DNA from: Limosilactobacillus pulli
GTDB taxonomy: Bacteria > Bacillota > Bacilli > Lactobacillales > Lactobacillaceae
Reading direction: 5' to 3'
DNA length: 26,016 nt
Assembly (NCBI RefSeq): GCF_947381555.1
Contig: NZ_CANCWQ010000023.1
Location: forward strand, 1 to 26,016
Shown here: positions 8,003 through 15,686 of the stretch, one piece after another
Layout: every line of letters starts with the position of its first letter
Position numbering within the stretch: position 1 is the first letter of the stretch
Program-made: the position numbers and the translations under genes
Notes under the pieces: generated by a model
Database searches by the model: none
What the model was told of the DNA's origin: nothing
What the model saw: the letters and a program-made list of their open reading frames with translations, nothing else

Positions 8003-9106
8003 TTGATTACTGCAAAAGCTCCTGGCAAACTTTATATTGCCGGTGAATATGCCGTCGTCGAAAATGGCTACCCAGCAATTCTGGTTGCATTAAACCAGTT
8101 TGTTACCTGTTCGATCAAAGTCAGTCCTGCCGATACGGGACGAATCATCAGCGAACAGTACCACGAAAACTCCCTGCTCTGGCGGCGGCAAGGCGATAAG
8201 ATGGTCGTTGATCAGCGTGATAACCCATTTGCCTACATTCTTTCCGCCATCAGCGTCACCGAAGAATATGCGCGCAGCCTGGATCGTCAGCTGCAGATCT
8301 ACGACATCTATATTGACAGTCAACTCGATTCAGCCAATGGCAAGAAATATGGTCTGGGCTCCTCAGCCGCGGTTACAGTTGCCACGGTCAAGGCACTGTG
8401 TCTTTTTTATGATCTGCCGGTTAACAAAGACAAACTCTTTAAGCTGGCTGCGATCGCTCATTTCGCTGTCCAAGGCAATGGCTCATTGGGGGATGTGGCA
8501 GCTTCGGTATATGGCGGTTGGATCGCGTACCACTCGTTTGATCGGCAGTGGCTGGCTGAACAGCGCCAATACCTGGATCTGCCGACGCTGTTGGAACTGC
8601 CATGGCCAGATCTAAAAATTGAATCACTGACTGCCCCAGCTAACCTGCAGCTTTTGATCGGCTGGACTGGCAGCCCGGCCTCAACTTCGCGGCTGGTCGA
8701 CAAAATCTCTTTGTTTAAGGCCCGCCAGCAGGATAAGTATCACCATTTTCTGGAAGAAAGCAAGGCCTGCATTCAGCGCATGATCGAAGGCTTTCATCAT
8801 GCTGATCTGGATGTAATCAAGCGTGAGATCCGCAAAAATCGCGATCTGCTGAAAAATCTGGGGGCCAATTCGGGAGTTCAGATTGAAACGCCGATTCTGC
8901 ATGAACTGTGCCGAATTGCCGAGGATTTCGGTGGCGCGGCCAAGACTTCTGGTGCTGGCGGCGGCGACTGCGGCATCGTGGCGATTGATGGTCATGCCGA
9001 TCTGGATGGTCTCTTAGCGGCTTGGCAGAATAAAAAAATCGAGCAGCTGCCGTTAGCGGTGCATTTTGTCGATTCAATTCGCCGCTACAAGCTAAAGATC
9101 AAATAG
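8003..9106 (+). CDS. Phosphomevalonate kinase
   Basis: Encodes 367 residues of a GHMP kinase that phosphorylates 5-phosphomevalonate to mevalonate diphosphate. It shows KAPGKLYIAGEYAVVE at the N-terminus, YGLGSSAAVTVATVKAL as the ATP loop and AKTSGAGGGDCGI as motif 3. The only in-frame start next to the conserved N-terminus is TTG at 8003, with a weak GGA 4 bases away. The good GAGAGG site at 7986-7991 instead serves an ATG at 7995 that opens ATG GAA AAT TGA and stops at once. One extra A in the four-A run would fuse that ATG to the gene as MEKLITAKAPG. So the start is either a real TTG or a one-base deletion. Function is secure; the start is not. Confidence 0.93.
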   Translation: MITAKAPGKLYIAGEYAVVENGYPAILVALNQFVTCSIKVSPADTGRIISEQYHENSLLWRRQGDKMVVDQRDNPFAYILSAISVTEEYARSLDRQLQIYDIYIDSQLDSANGKKYGLGSSAAVTVATVKALCLFYDLPVNKDKLFKLAAIAHFAVQGNGSLGDVAASVYGGWIAYHSFDRQWLAEQRQYLDLPTLLELPWPDLKIESLTAPANLQLLIGWTGSPASTSRLVDKISLFKARQQDKYHHFLEESKACIQRMIEGFHHADLDVIKREIRKNRDLLKNLGANSGVQIETPILHELCRIAEDFGGAAKTSGAGGGDCGIVAIDGHADLDGLLAAWQNKKIEQLPLAVHFVDSIRRYKLKIK

Positions 9107-9121
9107 TCAAAATAATTCAGC

Positions 9122-9154
9122 TCGCGCGCCGCAGTTTCGTGACGCGCGAATTTT
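9122..9154 (+). terminator. GC-rich hairpin between phosphomevalonate kinase and fni
   Basis: TCGCGCG (9122-9128) pairs with CGCGCGA (9143-9149), with partial pairing inside the loop, followed by ATTTTAT. It resembles a weak intrinsic terminator placed within the operon, 13 bases before the fni ribosome site. It may reduce read-through into fni or protect the upstream message; either role is inference. Confidence 0.45.
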
Positions 9155-9178
9155 ATGCACCCTACCAAGGAGGATTCT

Positions 9179-10216
9179 ATGGAATCGCTGCAAGCGCATC
9201 GTAAAAATGAGCACGTCTCACTGGCCGAAAAGCTCTACCAGCAATCCCACGCCAGTCATCCCTTTGATCAGGTCCGACTGATTCACCACAGTCTGCCGGA
9301 AATGGCCCTGAGTCAGGTCGATCAAAAGGTCAGCCTAGGTAATCTGTCTTTGAATGCACCTTTTTATATTGAAGCCATGACCGGTGGCAGCAGGCAGACA
9401 GCCAAGATCAACGAGCGGCTGGCAATTTTGGCACACCGGCATGGCCTCGCAATGGCAACCGGATCTTTAAGCGTGGCCTTAAAGGATTCTAACGCCAGAG
9501 ACTCATTTGCCATTGTCCGGGAAAAAATGCCGACTGAACCGGTAATTGCTAATGTTGGCGCCGGCGTCAACATTGACCAGGCAAAAGAAGCCATCAACAT
9601 CCTAAATGCCGATGCGATCGAGATTCATCTAAATACTGCCCAAGAGCTGGTCATGCCGGAAGGAGATCGTGAATTTTTCTGGCAAGACCGTATTAAACAG
9701 CTGGTTGATGGTCTCGATGTCCCGGTTATCGTTAAAGAAGTCGGTTTTGGCATGGATAAAACAACGGTTGCTTTATTGCAAGACCTTGGCGTCAAATACA
9801 TTAATGTCAGCGGGCGCGGTGGTACCAACTTTGCCGCGATTGAAAATCGACGCAATCATGAATTTGATCTTTCAATGCTCAACGATTGGGGACAAACAAC
9901 GCCGGAATCGCTTTTGGAAGCTCGATCCGTTAAGCATCCAGATGTCGCAATTATTGCTTCTGGCGGCATCACCTCCCCACTCGACGTCATCAAAGCTGGT
10001 GCGCTGGGGGCCAGTGTAGTTGGCGTGGCTGGCCATTTTCTGCACACGTTGCTGAATGAAGGCGACGATGCCCTTGACCGTGAGCTGACGATCTGGCAAG
10101 AAACCATCGCACGTCTGTTGACACTGCTGGGCTGTCATAATTTTGCCGAGCTGACTCAGGCCGAGGTGGTTTTAAGTCCTGAGTTGATCAGCTATGCAAC
10201 TCAACGTGGCTTATAA
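9179..10216 (+). CDS. fni: Type 2 isopentenyl-diphosphate delta-isomerase
   Basis: Encodes 345 residues of the FMN-dependent enzyme that interconverts IPP and DMAPP, unrelated to the type 1 metal enzyme. Typical segments are RKNEHVSLAEKLY at the N-terminus, FYIEAMTGGS, MATGSLSVALKD, IANVGAGVN, VIVKEVGFGMDK, the flavin-binding SGRGGTNFAAIE and IASGGITSPLDV. The frame is open back to an ATG at 9155, but a strong AAGGAGG at 9167-9173 sits 5 bases before the ATG at 9179, which is the start used here. It is the last gene of the mevalonate operon and is followed by a strong terminator. Its separation from the previous gene by a hairpin suggests partly independent expression. Confidence 0.95.
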   Translation: MESLQAHRKNEHVSLAEKLYQQSHASHPFDQVRLIHHSLPEMALSQVDQKVSLGNLSLNAPFYIEAMTGGSRQTAKINERLAILAHRHGLAMATGSLSVALKDSNARDSFAIVREKMPTEPVIANVGAGVNIDQAKEAINILNADAIEIHLNTAQELVMPEGDREFFWQDRIKQLVDGLDVPVIVKEVGFGMDKTTVALLQDLGVKYINVSGRGGTNFAAIENRRNHEFDLSMLNDWGQTTPESLLEARSVKHPDVAIIASGGITSPLDVIKAGALGASVVGVAGHFLHTLLNEGDDALDRELTIWQETIARLLTLLGCHNFAELTQAEVVLSPELISYATQRGL

Positions 10217-10296
10217 CCTAGTTACAAAATACTATTTTGACTTATTAGAATAAAAATCCCCTATTTAATTAACTATTTTTACCGGATATTTTCTTG

Positions 10297-10331
10297 AAAA
10301 CGTTCACTTGCGCGACAAGTGGACGTTTTTT
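10297..10331 (+). terminator. Terminator of the mevalonate operon
   Basis: A 14-bp stem with one G-U pair (10297-10310 with 10316-10329) and a 5-base loop CGCGA runs into TTTTTT. It lies 80 bases after fni and just before the opuC promoter, cleanly separating the two operons. Confidence 0.85.
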
Positions 10332-10336
10332 AAGTA

Positions 10337-10365
10337 ATGACAATTCAACGTATCGCTCCTATACT
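10337..10365 (+). promoter_or_regulatory. Promoter of the opuC operon
   Basis: ATGACA (10337-10342) and TATACT (10360-10365) are 17 bases apart, each one base off the sigma-A consensus. It begins 5 bases after the mevalonate terminator and leaves a leader of about 65 bases before opuCA. I see no clear operator, so osmotic control cannot be inferred from the sequence. Confidence 0.6.
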
Positions 10366-10436
10366 AAGAATAGTGAGGGATTCCTAATTATTTGACTGGA
10401 AAATTCTAATTTTTGACTGTAAGGAGGATGATGCAT

Positions 10437-11633
10437 ATGGCTGCTAAACCACCAATGGTCGAATTTAAGAACGTCTCCAAGATCTATCCAGGAGGCAAGG
10501 TGGCAGTTGAAAACATTAATCTGCGGATCGAGCGTGGTGAATTCGTCTGCTTCATTGGAACATCTGGCGGGGGCAAGACGACGACGCTGCGAATGATCAA
10601 CAGTATGCTGACACCAACCAGTGGCGATATTTTCGTTGATGGCAAAAACATCCATGATATTGATCCAATAGAATTGCGCCGCAGCATTGGCTATGTGATT
10701 CAAAATATCGGTCTGATGCCACACATGACGATTCGTGACAACATTACCCTGGTACCTAAATTATTGAAATGGCCCAAGGAAAAACGCGATGCGCGGGCAA
10801 AAGAACTGATCAAAATGGTTGAGTTGCCAGAAGATTTTCTGGATCGCTACCCTTCTGAGCTTTCAGGTGGTCAGCAGCAGCGAATCGGGGTTATTCGAGC
10901 ATTGGCTGCCGATCAGCAGATCATCTTGATGGATGAGCCGTTTGGTGCTCTGGATCCATTGACGCGTGAAGCTCTGCAGCGGCTGGTCAAACGCTTGCAG
11001 CAGCAGATGGGACGAACCATCATTATGGTCACGCACGATATGGATGAGTCAATTCGGCTGGCTGATCGAATCGTGATTATGGATCAAGGCCATATCATCC
11101 AAAACGCCTCACCTGATGATATCCTGACCCATCCTGCCAATGAGTTCGTAGCCAACCTGATTGGCCCAGAGCGTCTCCGTCAGGCCAAGGTCAACCACTT
11201 GACGGCCGAAGAGATCATGCGGCCAAACCCAATCAAGATTCACGCTCAACAAACGCTTGGCGATGCCTTATCAGAAATGCACGAACACCACGTTGACAGT
11301 CTGATGGTAGTTGATGATGAAAATCATCTGACTGGGATTCTTGACTTAAAGACGCTGCGCAACCAGCAGCAGCCGCAGTTGATCATTGACGACATGAAGC
11401 ACACGGTCCCGGTTAAGATCCAAGAAAATGAGCGACTGCAGATGATTACGGAACCGCTTTTGGAACGGAATTGGGAATACGTTCCCGTAGTCGATGAGCA
11501 GAATCACTTAAAAGGCATCATTACTCGATCAGCACTGGTTGACGTAATCTATGACGCCGTCTGGGGAACCACTGAAAATCCCCATCCAGCCAAAGACCAA
11601 GCCCAGGATCTAAAAGAGGCAGGTGAGCAATAA
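10437..11633 (+). CDS. opuCA: Osmoprotectant ABC transporter ATP-binding protein with CBS domains
   Basis: Encodes 398 residues powering uptake of compatible solutes such as glycine betaine, choline or carnitine. The ATPase domain (1-240) has Walker A GTSGGGKTTT, the Q-loop in IQNIGLMPHM, signature LSGGQQQRIGVIRALA, Walker B IILMDEPFGALD and the switch MVTHDMDE. Two CBS motifs follow (about 260-380), which in OpuA-type ATPases sense ionic strength. Three in-frame ATGs (10428, 10431, 10437) follow AAGGAGG (10421-10427); 10437, at 9 bases, has the best spacing. It heads a four-gene operon, and its stop overlaps the next start by one base (TAATG). Substrate preference cannot be told from sequence. 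Confidence 0.94.
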   Translation: MAAKPPMVEFKNVSKIYPGGKVAVENINLRIERGEFVCFIGTSGGGKTTTLRMINSMLTPTSGDIFVDGKNIHDIDPIELRRSIGYVIQNIGLMPHMTIRDNITLVPKLLKWPKEKRDARAKELIKMVELPEDFLDRYPSELSGGQQQRIGVIRALAADQQIILMDEPFGALDPLTREALQRLVKRLQQQMGRTIIMVTHDMDESIRLADRIVIMDQGHIIQNASPDDILTHPANEFVANLIGPERLRQAKVNHLTAEEIMRPNPIKIHAQQTLGDALSEMHEHHVDSLMVVDDENHLTGILDLKTLRNQQQPQLIIDDMKHTVPVKIQENERLQMITEPLLERNWEYVPVVDEQNHLKGIITRSALVDVIYDAVWGTTENPHPAKDQAQDLKEAGEQ

Positions 11634-12283
11634 TGATGGCATTCTTGCAAGCACATGGGACCGAGCTGATCGTCAAAACATGGGAGCAGATCTATATTTC
11701 TGCGATTTCGCTTGCTTTGGGAATCATTGTTGCGGTACCACTGGGAATTGCTTTAACCCGTTGTAAAAAAATTGCCAAATTGGTGATTGGCCTTGCCAGC
11801 ATGCTGCAGACCATTCCTTCTTTGGCACTGCTGGCTCTAATGATTCCAATTTTGGGAATCGGTGTGAAGCCGGCAATCGTTGCCCTATTTATTTATTCGC
11901 TGCTGCCAATTCTGCGCAACACTTATGCCGGCATGGAAGATGTCGATCCAACTTTGATTGACAGTGCCAAGGGAATGGGGATGACCAACTGGGAGTCGAT
12001 TCGGATGGTCGAACTCCCCTTGGCCCTGCCCGTCATCATGGCCGGAATTCGGCTGGCCGCCGTCTATGTAATTGCCTGGTCAACGCTGGCATCCTACATC
12101 GGAGCTGGCGGTTTAGGGGACTTTATCTTTAATGGGCTGGACCTTTATGAGCCTGATTTGATTATTGGCGGTACGATTCCAGTTACCATCTTGGCCCTGC
12201 TTGCCGACTGGCTGTTAGGAATCGTTGAGCGCAAACTCACACCAGTGACGAGTCGAGGGGGTGTGGCTGATGATCAAGAGTAA
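11633..12283 (+). CDS. opuCB: Osmoprotectant ABC transporter permease
   Basis: Encodes 216 residues of an integral membrane permease of the OpuC/ProW type with about five or six hydrophobic segments. The cytoplasmic coupling loop carries the EAA-like segment LIDSAKGMGMTNWESIRMVE, followed by ELPLALPVIMAGIRLA, both diagnostic of binding-protein-dependent permeases. It overlaps opuCA by one base and opuCC by 14 bases, so the operon is translationally coupled. It should pair with the second permease encoded by opuCD to form a heterodimeric channel. Confidence 0.93.
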   Translation: MMAFLQAHGTELIVKTWEQIYISAISLALGIIVAVPLGIALTRCKKIAKLVIGLASMLQTIPSLALLALMIPILGIGVKPAIVALFIYSLLPILRNTYAGMEDVDPTLIDSAKGMGMTNWESIRMVELPLALPVIMAGIRLAAVYVIAWSTLASYIGAGGLGDFIFNGLDLYEPDLIIGGTIPVTILALLADWLLGIVERKLTPVTSRGGVADDQE

Positions 12284-13214
12284 AAAACTCAAGCTGGGCG
12301 CCCTATTTTTAAGCGTCCTAACCCTGATGATCGGGATTGGCGGCTGCAGCAGCTCGTCAAGCGAATCCACCTACTACAAGCCCAAAACGCTGCGGATTGC
12401 AACCCAAAGCTCAACTGAATCTCAAATCATGGGCTACATGCTCAAGGACTTGATTGAACACGATACCAATTACAAGGTCAAGATGGTCAGCAACCTGGGG
12501 AGCTCATCGGTTTCACATAAGGCATTACAAAACAATGATGCCGATATCATGGCAACCAGCTATACTGGCACTGACCTGACAGGGACTTTGGGGATGCCAG
12601 CCCAAAAAGATCCTAAAAAGGCAACCCGTACCGTTGATCGTTTGTTAAAGGAACGCTATGACGAGATTCGTTATCCATCATATGGCTTTGCCGACACCTA
12701 TGCCTTTATGGTGACGCATGCCAATGCCAAGAAATACAATCTTAATACGGTGGGCGACTTAAAACCGGTTGCCAGCCAATTGACAGCCGGGGTCGACAGT
12801 TCCTGGATGAATCGTAAAGGCGACGGCTATAACGATTTTGCCAAGGTTTACGGTTTTAAATTCAAGCGCGTCTATCCAATGCAGATCGGATTGGTCTATG
12901 ATGCGGCTGAGCAGGGAAAAATGCAGGTCATTTTAGGTTACTCAACTGATGGACGAATTCGTAGCTATAACCTTAAGATTTTAAAAGACAATCTGCATTT
13001 CTTCCCACCCTACAACTGTTCATTAGTCGTTAGAGGCGTTATTATTCGTCACGATCCACACCTAAAGAAGGTTCTGCATCGGCTGGATGGCAAGATCAGT
13101 CTTTCAACCATGCAAGAGCTCAACTACCAGTCCGATGACGAGCTGTTGGAGCCGGCCACGGTTGCGCATCGTTTCCTGGTTAAGCACCACTACTTTGAAG
13201 GAGGCAACAACTGA
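12270..13214 (+). CDS. opuCC: Osmoprotectant-binding lipoprotein
   Basis: Encodes 314 residues of the extracellular solute receptor of this importer. A signal peptide with basic KSKKLK and a hydrophobic core ends in the lipobox IGGC, so the cysteine at residue 26 should be lipidated and tether the protein to the membrane. The mature part looks like the OpuC/ProX (OpuAC) binding fold: LRIATQSSTESQIMGYMLKD at its start, DIMATSYTGTDLTGTL, and the repeated aromatic residues that cage quaternary ammonium groups. The frame opens at GTG 12261, inside the ribosome-site region; ATG 12270, 8 bases after GAGGGGG, is the better start. The end overlaps opuCD by one base. Confidence 0.93.
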   Translation: MIKSKKLKLGALFLSVLTLMIGIGGCSSSSSESTYYKPKTLRIATQSSTESQIMGYMLKDLIEHDTNYKVKMVSNLGSSSVSHKALQNNDADIMATSYTGTDLTGTLGMPAQKDPKKATRTVDRLLKERYDEIRYPSYGFADTYAFMVTHANAKKYNLNTVGDLKPVASQLTAGVDSSWMNRKGDGYNDFAKVYGFKFKRVYPMQIGLVYDAAEQGKMQVILGYSTDGRIRSYNLKILKDNLHFFPPYNCSLVVRGVIIRHDPHLKKVLHRLDGKISLSTMQELNYQSDDELLEPATVAHRFLVKHHYFEGGNN

Positions 13215-13879
13215 TGAAAGGTCTGAGTCTTTGGCAGCAGTTCTGGTACTATCTTGGACATAATGGCACCTATGTTCTGCAGCAGTTCAATCATCACTTT
13301 GCCATTTCGGTCTACGGCGTTTTACTGGCAGCCGTAGTCGGCATTCCGCTTGGTATCCTGATCTCGCGTCATCATCATCTGAATGGTCCAATCATCAGTA
13401 TTGCCAACATTATTCAAACCATCCCTTCTTTAGCCATGGTTTCAATGCTGATGCTGGTCTTGGGGCTAGGCACGCAGACGGTTATCGTAGCTAATTTTCT
13501 ATACTCATTGCTGCCAATCATCAAAAACACGGCGGCTGGTCTCGACAGTGTTAGTCCCGTATCGCTGGATGCCGGTCGTGGGCTTGGAATGACCAAGTGG
13601 CAGCTTTTAACCATGGTTGAGATGCCGCTTTCGGTTTCCGTTATTATGGCCGGGATTCGTAATGCCTTGGTTGTTGCCATCGGGATTACGGCAATCGGTT
13701 CATTCGTTGGTGCCGGTGGTCTGGGTGACATCATCATTCGGGGGACCAACGCAACCAACGGCGGGGCCATTATCTTGGCTGGTGCTTTGCCAACCGCTTT
13801 GATGGCGATCATTACCGACTGGGTACTTGGCTGGGTTCAGCATAAGTTGGCACCCCACACCGCTAAAAAAGCTGATTAA
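13214..13879 (+). CDS. opuCD: Osmoprotectant ABC transporter permease (second)
   Basis: Encodes 221 residues, a paralogue of the permease three genes back in the operon order, with similar hydrophobic segments. The coupling loop is SLDAGRGLGMTKWQLLTMVE followed by MPLSVSVIMAGIRNALVVA, and IGSFVGAGGLGDIII matches the conserved C-terminal loop of the family. The start overlaps the opuCC stop by one base (TGATG). It ends the operon, and a good terminator begins 16 bases later. Confidence 0.93.
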   Translation: MKGLSLWQQFWYYLGHNGTYVLQQFNHHFAISVYGVLLAAVVGIPLGILISRHHHLNGPIISIANIIQTIPSLAMVSMLMLVLGLGTQTVIVANFLYSLLPIIKNTAAGLDSVSPVSLDAGRGLGMTKWQLLTMVEMPLSVSVIMAGIRNALVVAIGITAIGSFVGAGGLGDIIIRGTNATNGGAIILAGALPTALMAIITDWVLGWVQHKLAPHTAKKAD

Positions 13880-13895
13880 TTAAATATCAATAATT

Positions 13896-13934
13896 TAGGG
13901 TCCAGCTGCCAATATGCAAGCTGGACCCTATTTT
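13896..13934 (+). terminator. Terminator of the opuC operon
   Basis: A perfect 12-bp stem (13896-13907 with 13919-13930) with an 11-base loop is followed by TTTT. It lies directly after opuCD and is oriented for plus-strand transcripts. Confidence 0.85.
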
Positions 13935-13983
13935 GTGGTCTTTGATATTTCCTGGGGAATTTCTGCATTCACTTTTATTTCGG

Positions 13984-14027
13984 CCAAAATAAAAGAATCA
14001 CGATGGCAGTTGCTGCATCGCGATTCT
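13984..14027 (-). terminator. Terminator of the fructokinase gene
   Basis: Arms 13994-14005 and 14016-14027 form a 12-bp stem in which the one imperfect position is a G-U pair only on the minus strand. A TTTTATTTT run (13984-13992 on the plus strand as A's) follows, as expected for a minus-strand terminator. It begins 10 bases after the fructokinase stop and stands back to back with the opuC terminator. Confidence 0.82.
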
Positions 14028-14037
14028 ATGTAACTGA

Positions 14038-14916
14038 TTATTTATTAAGCAGTTTTTCTGCTAAAGCAAAGTTGCCAAGCGTTGCCGAACCATTGCCAGG
14101 AACGCTTGGGTTGGTGATGTATTCATCCAGATCACCGACTTCCAGATAATCGTTGTAGAGCTGCTTAAATTGGACACGTACCTTTTCCATAAAGTGAGGA
14201 CGTGAAACGCTGCCTCCAAAGATTACCCGTGCTGGCCGCAGAATCGATGTTACCTGCATGACTGCCTGAGCTGCATAATAAGCCATGATGTCCCAAACGT
14301 GATCATCATCGCTGACGTCCTCGCCACGCTTGCCGAGCCGTGCCTTAAAGGTTGGACCACACAGCAGCCCTTCCAAACAGTCACCATGATATGGGCAGAT
14401 GCCAGTAAAGTTTAAATCATCGGGATGCCGCTTAACCAAAACGTGACCCATTTCAGGTGCGCCAACGCCACCAATAAAATGACCATCCTGAATGGCACCG
14501 GCACCTACACCAGTCCCAATCGTGTAGTAGACCAAGTCAGCTTTGGGCAGCTGATCCTTTAAGTTGATGTATTCACCGTAAACCGAGCCGTTGACATCGG
14601 TCGTAAAGTAGATTGGCAGGTTCTGTCCCAGGCCACGCTTGAGCATCCCAACAAAATTACAGTCGGACCACTTGATTTTAGGCGTATCGGTAATGTAGCC
14701 GTACTTGGCCGAATGCTTGTCGATGTCGATTGGGCCAAAACTGGCAACACTCATTGCCTGCATTTCCGGATACTTTTTAAAGAATGCAACGCAGTTACCG
14801 ATTGTGGTTGCCGGATCAATCGTCGGAAAAATTGCCTTGTCGATTACTTCATATTTTTCATTGCCAACAGCGCAGACAAACTTAGTCCCGCCGGCTTCAA
14901 TACTGCCAAGTAGCAT
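14038..14916 (-). CDS. scrK: ROK-family fructokinase
   Basis: Encodes 292 residues of a cytosolic ROK sugar kinase, most like the fructokinases that make fructose-6-phosphate from ATP and fructose. The phosphate-binding loop is SIEAGGTKFVCAVG at residues 5-18, TIGTGVGAGAIQDG is the second glycine-rich loop, GAPEMGHVLV contains the catalytic region, and GICPYHGDCLEGLLCGP is the zinc-binding motif of the family. Length is normal. AGGG lies about 10 bases before the ATG. It stands alone, not next to sucrose genes, so a role in mannoheteropolysaccharide or free fructose use cannot be separated. A weak cre-like element lies in its promoter spacer. Glucose as alternative substrate is possible. Confidence 0.88.
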   Translation of the reverse strand: MLLGSIEAGGTKFVCAVGNEKYEVIDKAIFPTIDPATTIGNCVAFFKKYPEMQAMSVASFGPIDIDKHSAKYGYITDTPKIKWSDCNFVGMLKRGLGQNLPIYFTTDVNGSVYGEYINLKDQLPKADLVYYTIGTGVGAGAIQDGHFIGGVGAPEMGHVLVKRHPDDLNFTGICPYHGDCLEGLLCGPTFKARLGKRGEDVSDDDHVWDIMAYYAAQAVMQVTSILRPARVIFGGSVSRPHFMEKVRVQFKQLYNDYLEVGDLDEYITNPSVPGNGSATLGNFALAEKLLNK

Positions 14917-14969
14917 GAATTTGATCCCTCACTCGCTAAAAAGATTCTATTTTTTGTCATTCGTTTAAC

Positions 14970-14998
14970 AATATAACGCTTTCTTGAATATTCAACAA
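14970..14998 (-). promoter_or_regulatory. Promoter of the fructokinase gene
   Basis: On the minus strand TTGTTG (14993-14998) and TATATT (14970-14975) are 17 bases apart. The spacer contains AAGAAAGCGTTATA, which matches the CcpA cre consensus at about 11 of 14 positions, so carbon catabolite control is possible but weakly supported. Confidence 0.5.
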
Positions 14999-15035
14999 GT
15001 TTTTCATAACTTTTTTCAGGATTTTATTGACTTTA

Positions 15036-15053
15036 ACTAAATGATCATTTAGT
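15036..15053. promoter_or_regulatory. Perfect 18-bp palindromic operator before the TetR gene
   Basis: ACTAAATGATCATTTAGT reads identically on both strands. It ends on the first base of a perfect TATAAT (15053-15058) and fills the spacer upstream of it, so a bound dimer would block RNA polymerase. Size and symmetry fit a TetR-family operator for autoregulation. It may also affect the divergent fructokinase promoter about 40 bases away. The palindrome is seen directly; the regulator assignment is inference from position. Confidence 0.7.
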
Positions 15054-15058
15054 ATAAT
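15053..15058 (+). promoter_or_regulatory. -10 box of the TetR-spx operon, very close to the start codon
   Basis: A perfect TATAAT ends only 4 bases before the ATG at 15063. With normal spacing the transcript would begin at or within the start codon, suggesting a leaderless message. The best -35 (TTGACT, 15027-15032) is 20 bases upstream, longer than ideal, so an additional upstream promoter is not excluded. Confidence 0.5.
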
Positions 15059-15062
15059 TATC

Positions 15063-15662
15063 ATGAGAGAAAAAGACCAAACCAAAAAAGAAAAAATCGT
15101 CCAAGCCGTTTTTGAAATCGTCGATCACGATGGTCTTGCAGGGCTGTCATTTGGTAAGATCGCCAAGTGGGCCGGTATCAGTTCCGGAACTCCGTACGTG
15201 TACTATCGCGATAAAACGGACATGCTCTCACAAATCTACATTGCTACCAAGCAAGAACTAGAGTCGGGCTTAGATAATCGACTTGCTAAATCGAACTCAA
15301 CCAAAGAACAACTAATTACCTGCCTCGAGTATTTTGCTCAGCAGTATATGAAATATCCTTTGCAGGCCAACTACATCATGGCCATCCATGCCGCACCCGA
15401 GTTAATTACACCGGCTGCCAGACAGGCCGGCGCATCATTTGCCCATAATCTAAATGAACTGTACTGTCAGCTTTGTTATGAAACCAAAGCTGCTGCTACC
15501 GCCGATAATCAAACCCTGGTTGGTGCCTTACTGTTAGGTCCAATCATGTGGCTCTTGCGTCAAGCCAAGCTGAATGGCACTCAAGTCAAAGACACCCAGA
15601 TCAAAAAAGTCGTTCGCATCTCGGTCAATGGCCTGTTTGAGGAAAATAATCACGAATCCTAA
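15063..15662 (+). CDS. TetR-family transcriptional regulator
   Basis: Encodes 199 residues. The N-terminal helix-turn-helix (about 9-55) is typical: KIVQAVFEIVDHDGLAGLSF, then KIAKWAGISSGTPYVYYRDK. The C-terminal ligand domain is not assignable to a known effector. No ribosome site precedes the ATG, which begins 4 bases after the -10 box, consistent with leaderless translation. The palindrome at 15036-15053 is the likely autoregulatory operator. The downstream Spx-like gene starts 24 bases after the stop and is probably cotranscribed, so it is a likely target. An efflux pump, the commonest TetR partner, is not present nearby. Confidence 0.88.
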   Translation: MREKDQTKKEKIVQAVFEIVDHDGLAGLSFGKIAKWAGISSGTPYVYYRDKTDMLSQIYIATKQELESGLDNRLAKSNSTKEQLITCLEYFAQQYMKYPLQANYIMAIHAAPELITPAARQAGASFAHNLNELYCQLCYETKAAATADNQTLVGALLLGPIMWLLRQAKLNGTQVKDTQIKKVVRISVNGLFEENNHES

Positions 15663-15686
15663 CATATGAATAAGAGGAAACTGCCT

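Noticed and set aside
12261..12269. GTG start for opuCC three codons upstream
   Set aside because: It directly abuts the GAGGGGG ribosome site, leaving no spacing; ATG at 12270 has 8 bases and gives a normal signal peptide.
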